Below are positions 6,406-11,656 of a DNA stretch of 13,929 nt, one piece after another (positions within the stretch are counted from its first letter, which is position 1; the number at the start of each line of letters is the position of its first letter). The stretch lies in the NCBI GenBank assembly GCA_004524425.1, contig SDNN01000060.1, forward strand, positions 1-13,929. Reading direction: 5' to 3'. The translations under genes were made by a program, and so were the position numbers. The notes under the pieces are model-generated. The model ran no database searches and was not told the origin of the DNA. It was given only the letters and a program-made list of their open reading frames with translations. This stretch comes from Promethearchaeota archaeon (lineage in GTDB: Archaea > Asgardarchaeota > Lokiarchaeia > Sigynarchaeales > SOKP01).

Positions 6406-8067
6406 CTAACATGTTTTTTTTTTCACTTTAGTAGGAACCAGCTTAGGAGCTAGATCTCCTTGCTCCAACATTTTTGCTAAAACTGCTCTCAATTTGTATT
6501 TTTGTATTTTTCCTCTCCCGGAGATAGGAAATTGTATATTAAATACGACATATCTGGGAACACTTGGGCTTGAGATCTTTCCATAGCAAAAATCGACCAC
6601 CTCTTGTTTATTTAAGCCTGATTCTCTGTTAATAACTGCTGCCACCACTTCTCCGTATTCTGGATCGGGAACCCCTATAACCGCAACTTCTAAGATTTTG
6701 GGGTGTTTCATCAAAAAATCTTCGACCATGACTGGATATATGTTTACTCCTCCATAAATAATCATATCTTTCTTTCTACCAACAATTTTATAGTAACCCT
6801 TGTCATCAAGTACTCCAAGATCTCCTGTATGCATAAAACCATCCACATCAATTGCCTTTTTGGTCTTTTCTTTAGATTTATAATAACCCTTCATGATATT
6901 ATATCCTTTTACACAAATTTCTCCTTTCTCACCTCTCTTTACTGGAAGGTTATTATCATCTACAATTTTTATTTCCATTTCAGGCATTTTTTTTCCCACA
7001 CTATTTATTCGATAATGTAATTCATCATCAGGACTTGTCAGCGTGCAGAATGGAGAGAGTTCAGTCATTCCATATCCAATTACAATATCCCGCATGGTTA
7101 ATACATTGATGATACCTTGCATTACTTCGGGCGGACAAGGAGCACCAGCTATTATCCCGGTTCTTAATGATGAAACATCCCATTCGGGATGATTCTCTTT
7201 TTCTTTTATATATCTTATAAAATGAGTTGGAGTTCCATGTAAGATGGTGGCTCTTTCATTCCGTATTGTTTTTAGAGCAACTCCGGGATCTTGATTCCGT
7301 AGCGGAATCATAGTTGAGCCTGTTATGGTAGCAAGTGTTATACCCACCACGTTTCCAAATACGTGAGAAAAGGGAACTGGAATTACCATTTTATCTAAAT
7401 GGGTATTTTTCATGTTTTCACTAGTATAAATCATGTTCTTAATGATACTATAATGACTGAGTTGAGCACCTTTGGGTGTTCCTGTCGTGCCACTGGTATA
7501 TAATATAAATGCCACATCGTTCTTTTGTACTTTTTCTTGGAGATCATTTAGTAGAACTTCATCATAATCAGCATGTTCCATCATCAATTGTTGCATTGAG
7601 AAAAAATCTTTTTTATCTGCATGATTCTGAGGAATATCATCCATTAGTATCAATTTGTGCAGATTAGGATAATATTTCCAGTCTTTTTCAATTTGAGGAA
7701 TGTAATCAGAGGTACATATGATACAAGACAAATCTGAGTGATTCAAAATATACCTTGATTCTTCAGGTCTATACCAATAATCAATTGGTATGATAATGAT
7801 TCCAAGTTTTAATAGACCAAACCATGATATCAGCCATTCATAGCGGTTTTGAGACCAGATCCCTACCTTATCCCCTTTCTTAAAGCCGAGATGATGAAGA
7901 CTTGAGGTAAATTGCATTATTTTATCATAAAATTCATACCAGGTTAATCGCAATCCATCTATAACTATTGCTTCATCATCAGAAAAAAGTTCAACATTAA
8001 GGTCTAAGAGGCGTCCAAGCGTGAAATTATCTAAGGTCACGCGCCGATTTATTTGTTCTCTTATCAC
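6406..8067 (-). CDS. AMP-forming acyl-CoA synthetase (ANL superfamily)
   Basis: A 553-residue cytoplasmic enzyme that activates a carboxylic acid, probably a fatty acid, with ATP to an acyl-adenylate and then to acyl-CoA. All core motifs are present: the phosphate loop YTSGTTGTPKG at 190-200, YGMTE at 332-336, the ATP ribose-binding aspartate in HTGD (D416), the hinge region GRKKDMI from 430, GGVNIYP at 439-445, and the C-terminal GRGKIQK with the catalytic lysine K520. VPFSHVFG around 231-238 and GYGMTELSP fit the medium/long-chain fatty acyl-CoA ligase branch, but chain length is not certain. The tail is lysine-rich (KVKKKTC). The only start available after an upstream in-frame stop is GTG at 8067 (a second GTG sits at 8040), and this GTG lies inside GGAGTGAT, so the leader is unusual. 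The upstream 227 bases carry several dyads that may be operator sites. It could serve fatty-acid use together with the dehydrogenase. Confidence 0.93.
   Translation of the reverse strand: MIREQINRRVTLDNFTLGRLLDLNVELFSDDEAIVIDGLRLTWYEFYDKIMQFTSSLHHLGFKKGDKVGIWSQNRYEWLISWFGLLKLGIIIIPIDYWYRPEESRYILNHSDLSCIICTSDYIPQIEKDWKYYPNLHKLILMDDIPQNHADKKDFFSMQQLMMEHADYDEVLLNDLQEKVQKNDVAFILYTSGTTGTPKGAQLSHYSIIKNMIYTSENMKNTHLDKMVIPVPFSHVFGNVVGITLATITGSTMIPLRNQDPGVALKTIRNERATILHGTPTHFIRYIKEKENHPEWDVSSLRTGIIAGAPCPPEVMQGIINVLTMRDIVIGYGMTELSPFCTLTSPDDELHYRINSVGKKMPEMEIKIVDDNNLPVKRGEKGEICVKGYNIMKGYYKSKEKTKKAIDVDGFMHTGDLGVLDDKGYYKIVGRKKDMIIYGGVNIYPVMVEDFLMKHPKILEVAVIGVPDPEYGEVVAAVINRESGLNKQEVVDFCYGKISSPSVPRYVVFNIQFPISGRGKIQKYKLRAVLAKMLEQGDLAPKLVPTKVKKKTC
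6414..6423 (+). terminator. T10 tract terminating the small membrane protein gene
   Basis: Ten T on the plus strand, about 30 bases after the stop of paralogue 2. They are at the same time the complement of the lysine codons near the end of the acyl-CoA synthetase. Terminator function is inferred. Confidence 0.4.
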
Positions 8068-8070
8068 TCC
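8063..8070 (-). promoter_or_regulatory. Shine-Dalgarno-like GGAGTGAT overlapping the GTG start of the acyl-CoA synthetase
   Basis: The minus strand reads GGAGTGAT with the start codon GTG at 8065-8067 inside it. There is no usual spacer between the ribosome site and the start. An in-frame stop lies 24 bases upstream of the GTG and no ATG, GTG or TTG codon intervenes, so a longer protein is excluded. The other possibility is the GTG nine codons downstream, which has no ribosome site. Confidence 0.35.
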
Positions 8071-8176
8071 AGCAGAGAATAATACACATCAACTTCCAAA
8101 ATATTTTTTAAAACAAATAGTTTAAATGTAGAAAATTCGTCTTCGTATTTATTCTTTTCGATCATCAATTTCGATT

Positions 8177-8195
8177 CTTGATCATTATAATCAAG
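8177..8195. promoter_or_regulatory. Imperfect 19-base palindrome upstream of the acyl-CoA synthetase
   Basis: CTTGAT (8177-8182) and ATCAAG (8190-8195) are inverted repeats around CATTATA, giving eight matching pairs of nine about a central base at 8186. It sits 110 bases before the synthetase start and only 13 bases from a stronger perfect dyad. It looks like a homodimeric-regulator site; no regulator gene is in the window. Confidence 0.4.
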
Positions 8196-8208
8196 GTTTA
8201 AAATAACC

Positions 8209-8232
8209 ATCGTGAAACGCACCTTTCACGAT
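8209..8232. promoter_or_regulatory. Perfect 9-base inverted repeat (operator or RNA hairpin)
   Basis: ATCGTGAAA (8209-8217) and TTTCACGAT (8224-8232) are exact inverted repeats separated by CGCACC. The element lies between the end of the GTPase gene and the start of the acyl-CoA synthetase, both on the minus strand. It is notably more GC-rich than its surroundings. No T-run follows it on the minus strand, so it is a poor terminator. A TATAAAAAA string on the minus strand at about 8260-8268 would place a transcription start just before it, which would make it either an operator at the start site or a 5' leader hairpin. Confidence 0.5.
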
Positions 8233-8259
8233 CAGATATATAGATAAGGATATTATCTT

Positions 8260-8268
8260 TTTTTTATA
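8260..8268 (-). promoter_or_regulatory. Candidate TATA box far upstream of the acyl-CoA synthetase
   Basis: TATAAAAAA on the minus strand, preceded by AAAAG. A start near 8238 would begin a leader of about 170 bases that carries both dyads. Closer alternatives exist (ATTTAAACT at about 8119-8127 and TTTTAAAAAATA at about 8103-8114), so the promoter is unresolved. Confidence 0.25.
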
Positions 8269-8294
8269 CTTTTACAGGTTGGATTATTAATTTA

Positions 8295-8825
8295 CTACAT
8301 GTTTTTTTCCGTGATCCGACGAGTCAATTTTCTAAAAGCTTTTTCGACATTTTCACCTGTTTTAGCAGAGGTTTCAATGTAAAAGCTGTCTCTCGTTTCC
8401 GCAAAATTTCTGGCGTCCTCTGTATTTATGACATATCCCGTATCCTTGATGAGGTCAACCTTGTTTCCAATTAGAATAAACGGGATTTTTTTACTTAGAA
8501 ATTGAAGCATCTCGGGATACCATTTATTTATCAAGGTGTGATAAGTAGATTCTCGTGTGAGATCAAATATCAATAGGGCGCCACTTGAACCACGATAGAA
8601 ATTTTTTCGCATGAATTGAAAGCGCTCTTGGCCTGCAATATCCCAGATGGTTAACTTGACATTAAAATCCTCATAGACCAATTCTTTTCGTAAAAAATCC
8701 ACGCCCATGGTCATCTGATATGATGAAGAAAATTCATCATGGACAAATCGATTTATAATGCTAGTTTTTCCTACGGCCCCTGCCCCTATTAAAATTATTT
8801 TATATTGAAATTCCATGGTGATCAT
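8295..8825 (-). CDS. Ras/Rab-like small GTPase
   Basis: A 176-residue, single-domain GTPase of the Ras superfamily, a molecular switch that binds GTP and GDP. Motifs in order: G1 GAGAVGKT at 14-21; switch I threonine T39 in MTMGVDF (G2); G3 WDIAGQE at 61-67 with the catalytic glutamine Q66; YRGSSGALLIFDLT at 77-90, the Rab-like stretch; G4 NKVD at 121-124; G5 TSAKTG at 152-157. No key residue is missing. The C-terminus (RRITEKNM) has no cysteine, so it lacks the prenylation signal of eukaryotic Ras and Rab and is probably soluble or bound through a partner. Small GTPases of this eukaryote-like type are abundant in Asgard archaea, which is the main taxonomic clue of the window. The start could be ATG 8825 or ATG 8816, three codons later; neither has a strong ribosome site. 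No regulator (GAP, GEF or roadblock protein) is adjacent. Confidence 0.95.
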   Translation of the reverse strand: MITMEFQYKIILIGAGAVGKTSIINRFVHDEFSSSYQMTMGVDFLRKELVYEDFNVKLTIWDIAGQERFQFMRKNFYRGSSGALLIFDLTRESTYHTLINKWYPEMLQFLSKKIPFILIGNKVDLIKDTGYVINTEDARNFAETRDSFYIETSAKTGENVEKAFRKLTRRITEKNM

Positions 8826-8861
8826 TTCTTTTTAATTTAGATTATTAAAAAAACTAGGTTG

Positions 8862-8870
8862 ATTTAAAAT
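8862..8870 (-). promoter_or_regulatory. Candidate TATA box of the small GTPase gene
   Basis: ATTTTAAAT on the minus strand, about 40 bases before the first ATG. The implied start near 8840 gives a leader of 15-24 bases depending on which ATG is used. It suggests the GTPase has its own promoter in the 102-base gap. Confidence 0.35.
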
Positions 8871-8927
8871 TATGTTATCAATCTTAAATTTTTTAGGGAG
8901 AAGAAATATTCGATGGTACTCTAAATT

Positions 8928-9539
8928 TTATTTTTTAAAATTCTTACCAATGCTCCAGGCTTGGCCGATGTGATCCCCTAATTTCCAATAATTATTATCA
9001 TTCATTGAAAAAATTATGGGCTGTAGTTTGGTTATATCTGGCACTGTTCCTTTCATGATAGCCTCTTCTGCATAAGCATTGATAATTTCTCCAATAAAAA
9101 TCTCATGACCTTTTTGAGTATCTACTTTCTGCACTACCTCGCATTCAAGGTTTAAGGGGCAATCTTGAATCATGGGTGCTGTTTTCAAATCTCCATAAAA
9201 CACTTCAAATAAATTTGATTTATCTACTTCCTTTCCTGTTTTTAAGCCACAATAATCGGTGATTTCAACCATATCTACTGATGGAATGTTGATGCTGAAG
9301 GTCTGATTTTCATTTATACCTTCATTTGTATAATGAGATTGATGAGCAGATATAGAGATCATTGGGGGTTTGTGTTCTACAATGCTAACCCACGCTATTG
9401 GCATGAAGTTTGGCTTGCCTTTAACGTTTGCCCCGACTAAGGTTACAGGCATCGGATAAAGGTATGTTCCTGGTCTTATTTTATTTTTCGTCATAAAAAT
9501 CAATTCTTTTTCAGATATTCTGATATTACTTTTTTTCAA
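8928..9539 (-). CDS. Flavin reductase-like (FMN-binding split-barrel) protein
   Basis: Up to 203 residues of the flavin reductase domain family (PF01613, DIM6/NTAB type), cytoplasmic FMN-binding proteins that reduce flavin with NAD(P)H or act as flavoproteins of unknown partner. Typical features are PGTYLYPMPVTLVGANVKGKPNFMPIAWVSIVEHKPPMISIS near the start (residues 23-64), with the flavin-contacting stretch around AWVS; then FSINIP and DYCGLKTGKEVDKSNLF (81-111); the acidic CPLNLECEVV; and the HEIFIGEIINAYAEE strand. The longest frame opens with TTG at 9539, but the ATG at 9494 (codon 16) is nearer to where family members usually begin. A TATATAAG at 9548-9555 would place transcription start inside the first codons and so favours the ATG; another TATA-like string (9561-9570) would allow a leaderless TTG. 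It may supply electrons or a flavin for a neighbouring enzyme, but no obvious partner oxygenase is present. Confidence 0.85.
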   Translation of the reverse strand: MKKSNIRISEKELIFMTKNKIRPGTYLYPMPVTLVGANVKGKPNFMPIAWVSIVEHKPPMISISAHQSHYTNEGINENQTFSINIPSVDMVEITDYCGLKTGKEVDKSNLFEVFYGDLKTAPMIQDCPLNLECEVVQKVDTQKGHEIFIGEIINAYAEEAIMKGTVPDITKLQPIIFSMNDNNYWKLGDHIGQAWSIGKNFKK

Positions 9540-9591
9540 TCCTTGTCTTATATAGTTTGATTTTATATTTTAGAAATAATTTCTATTTTAG

Positions 9592-10428
9592 TTATTTCAT
9601 GTGATTATTTAGAAAACTCCAAATCAAATTATTGACATCTTGATGGATTTCTATGGGAAATCCATGCTTAAAATCATTGAAAATTTTTAATTCTGAATTT
9701 GGAATCAATTCATGTAGAAGTCTCGATTCTGAGGGGGGTGTATTGAGGTCTTCTGAAGCACCTGCTATTAAAGTTGGTTGAGTAATTTCTTCTAGCCTGT
9801 CTTCTAAGTCAAAATCTCGAAGAGCTTCCCATTGATTAACATAATCTTTTATTTTCGGTGATTCATTAGAATAAGCTATAAAATTAGAATCTTTTCTGAT
9901 TAATTCAAATAAATCAGGATTTTTCTTTAACTCTTTCTGAAAATTTCTTGTAAATATCAATTTAAGAACCATTTGAAATATTTGTTCTTCACTCATATTA
10001 GCATAATTTTTCTTGTATACGTCCATGGTTTGTTCAAATTGAGCTGAGCTAAGATGACAACTCGTTCCTAATAAAATTAATGTTTTAACCAATTCTGGGT
10101 ATTTTAAAGTGAATTCTTGTGCAATATTTCCTCCCATGCTCATCCCGCATAAATGTATTTTATCTTGAATTTTTAAATGGTCTAGAAGTCCTTTTAGATC
10201 CTCCACATACATATCCATTGTATAGGGATAATCTGGACGGGAGCTCTTACCTGAGCCTCTATTATCAAATGCGATAACTTTCATTTTATTTCGAAAAAAA
10301 TCAATTTGAAATTGCCAAGCTTGCCATTTAGTATTTGTTCCATGAACTAAAACGAGAGGTTGACCCGAACCCTCTAAAATATAAAAGATCTCGACATCAT
10401 CGTTTTTAAAAATTGGAATTTCAATCAC
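9592..10428 (-). CDS. Alpha/beta-hydrolase fold enzyme
   Basis: A 278-residue alpha/beta hydrolase (PF00561 type), probably a soluble esterase, lactonase or related C-C or C-O hydrolase. The oxyanion segment LVLVHGTN is at 25-32, VIAFDNRGSGKSSRP at 51-64, and the nucleophile elbow GMSMGG at 95-100 gives Ser97. The other triad residues are placed by pattern: Asp227 in IAGASEDLNTP and His255 in FKHGFP. A helical cap lies at about 130-205. The length and motif order are normal, with a complete triad; this family cannot be assigned a substrate by eye. The frame starts with GTG at 10428, lying inside AGGTGAT. It precedes the flavin reductase by 52 bases on the same strand and is divergent from the DUF364 gene, with its own TATA candidate upstream. 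Confidence 0.9.
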   Translation of the reverse strand: MIEIPIFKNDDVEIFYILEGSGQPLVLVHGTNTKWQAWQFQIDFFRNKMKVIAFDNRGSGKSSRPDYPYTMDMYVEDLKGLLDHLKIQDKIHLCGMSMGGNIAQEFTLKYPELVKTLILLGTSCHLSSAQFEQTMDVYKKNYANMSEEQIFQMVLKLIFTRNFQKELKKNPDLFELIRKDSNFIAYSNESPKIKDYVNQWEALRDFDLEDRLEEITQPTLIAGASEDLNTPPSESRLLHELIPNSELKIFNDFKHGFPIEIHQDVNNLIWSFLNNHMK

Positions 10429-10430
10429 CT
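10424..10430 (-). promoter_or_regulatory. Shine-Dalgarno AGGTGAT overlapping the GTG start of the hydrolase
   Basis: The minus strand reads AGGTGAT, a full match to the archaeal anti-Shine-Dalgarno, and the only usable start codon GTG (10426-10428) is part of it. No in-frame ATG or TTG lies at a normal distance downstream. It repeats the arrangement seen at the acyl-CoA synthetase. Confidence 0.4.
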
Positions 10431-10473
10431 ATATTTCAAATTTCAAAAAATTGATTTAACTTAATGCTTGATA

Positions 10474-10481
10474 ATTTATAA
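10474..10481 (-). promoter_or_regulatory. Candidate TATA box of the hydrolase gene
   Basis: TTATAAAT on the minus strand, 45 bases before the GTG start. A transcription start about 25 bases downstream leaves a leader of roughly 20 bases. The same 239-base spacer serves the divergent DUF364 gene. Confidence 0.4.
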
Positions 10482-10616
10482 GCTCTATATCAATTACATT
10501 AAAAAAGATAGTATTTTAAAATTCAGCACAAGCTTCTCTTGCTTTCTAATTTTCATGTGAGATTTTAAGTTTCAATTCAGACAATTAAAAAATATAAGTT
10601 AGTAGATATTTTGATA

Positions 10617-10627
10617 CTTATAATTAA
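10617..10627 (+). promoter_or_regulatory. Candidate TATA box of the DUF364 gene
   Basis: CTTATAATTAA about 45 bases before the TTG start would set transcription near 10648 and give a leader of about 20 bases. Only a weak ribosome-site candidate (AAAGTG at 10657-10662) is seen. Confidence 0.35.
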
Positions 10628-10667
10628 TTTGATTCTTAAATCAGAATAAAACATCTAAAGTGCTAAT

Positions 10668-11483
10668 TTGATATTAGAGAAAACTGTAGAGCTCATAAAG
10701 AGTATTTACAAGTATCATAAAATAATCCCTCCTAAAATTAATCGAGTCATTATCGGATTGGGATATACGGGCGTTGAACTCGTTGCTTATGCATATGAAC
10801 CATTTTTAGGTTTAGCATATACCCTCCCAAGTATCATTCGTGAGACATCTTGTAGTAAAATCAATTTTGCAGGTAATCTTACCAACATGAAGCTTAATCA
10901 ATTATTAGAATGGTCTTATGCAGCACCCAACATTAAAAAGATCATCGGGATTGCTACTTTAAACGCAATGTCTCAACATGTTTTAAAAGTAAAAAATCCT
11001 TATGAAGAGATTAAAGAAGATTTATTGGAATATTTAAAAATAAAAGAAGATTCAAAAGTAACCTTCATTGGACAGATTGGTCCGTTAATTAAACAAGCAA
11101 GTAAATATACACAAAAAATCATCATTATTGAAGATTCGCAGAACATTTCAAAATCTTTCAAAAGATTTCCTTGTTTCAATGATCTTAATCAATTAAAGGA
11201 AGATGATCTCAAAACTGATATCCTTTTTTGTACTGGCACTACCTTGATTAATAATACTTTAGAAACAATTCTAAAACGATATCAAAGAAAGGCTAAAAAA
11301 ATTATCTTAATTGGGCCTACCGCAAGCATGTTACCCGATATTTTATTCGATCAGGGAGTGGATATTGTAGGAGGAATGCAGGTAAGGGACGTGGATGCTA
11401 CAATCCACGTAATTCAACAAGCGGGAGGCACTAAACTCTTTAAAGCATATTGTAAGAAATATAACTTCGTAAATCTTTTATGA
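10668..11483 (+). CDS. DUF364-type protein (putative heavy-metal chelation domain) with DUF4213-like N-terminus
   Basis: A 271-residue cytoplasmic protein. The C-terminal half resembles DUF364 (PF04016, named a putative heavy-metal chelation domain): IGIATLNAMS at 93-102, a Rossmann-like VTFIGQIGP at 131-139, then TDILFCTGTTLINNTLE at 183-199, and IGPTASMLPDILFDQGVDIVGG at 215-236, ending in the aspartate-rich VRDVDATIHVIQQAGGT (239-255). The N-terminal 90 residues, with VIIGLGYTGVEL and YEPFLGLAYTLP, match the DUF4213 partner domain. Some relatives are found near molybdenum, cobalt or iron uptake genes, but the biochemical role is not established. The start TTG 10668 is chosen because the frame holds no earlier start; an earlier GTG runs into a stop. 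It stands alone: the next gene on the strand begins 173 bases downstream. Confidence in the family is fair, in the function low. Confidence 0.8.
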   Translation: MILEKTVELIKSIYKYHKIIPPKINRVIIGLGYTGVELVAYAYEPFLGLAYTLPSIIRETSCSKINFAGNLTNMKLNQLLEWSYAAPNIKKIIGIATLNAMSQHVLKVKNPYEEIKEDLLEYLKIKEDSKVTFIGQIGPLIKQASKYTQKIIIIEDSQNISKSFKRFPCFNDLNQLKEDDLKTDILFCTGTTLINNTLETILKRYQRKAKKIILIGPTASMLPDILFDQGVDIVGGMQVRDVDATIHVIQQAGGTKLFKAYCKKYNFVNLL

Positions 11484-11494
11484 TTCACTTAAAA

Positions 11495-11505
11495 ATTTCT
11501 TTTTA
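11495..11505 (+). terminator. Weak T-rich tract after the DUF364 gene
   Basis: TTTC followed by TTTTT lies about 12 bases after the stop codon. It could end the transcript. The following spacer to the beta-helix gene (up to 11656) holds no coding region, only AT-rich promoter-like sequence, including TTTTAAAT at 11593-11600. Confidence 0.3.
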
Positions 11506-11592
11506 GAACCACTATAAAAATGAAAGTATACTTATATTGATTACATTCCCAGAAAATACACCGCCTGAAAACTAAAATTATATTTAGATAAG

Positions 11593-11600
11593 TTTTAAAT
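11593..11600 (+). promoter_or_regulatory. Candidate TATA box of the beta-helix gene
   Basis: TTTTAAAT, 57 bases before the TTG start, would imply a leader of about 30 bases. No clear ribosome site precedes the TTG. The spacer has other AT-only strings, so this is tentative. Confidence 0.25.
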
Positions 11601-11656
11601 AATCCTAATCAATAGATTAATTTATTAAGAATCTAATATAAAAAAAAAGATAGAAA

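Noticed and set aside
6703..7020. A 105-codon plus-strand frame
   Set aside because: It is antisense to the AMP-binding C-terminal domain of the acyl-CoA synthetase.
8209..8232. Intrinsic terminator for the GTPase gene
   Set aside because: No T-run follows the hairpin on the minus strand, and it lies over 60 bases beyond the stop codon.
6406..10428. One four-gene operon from the hydrolase to the acyl-CoA synthetase
   Set aside because: Gaps of 52, 102 and 227 bases contain TATA-like boxes and dyads, and the gene functions show no single pathway, so a single operon cannot be claimed.
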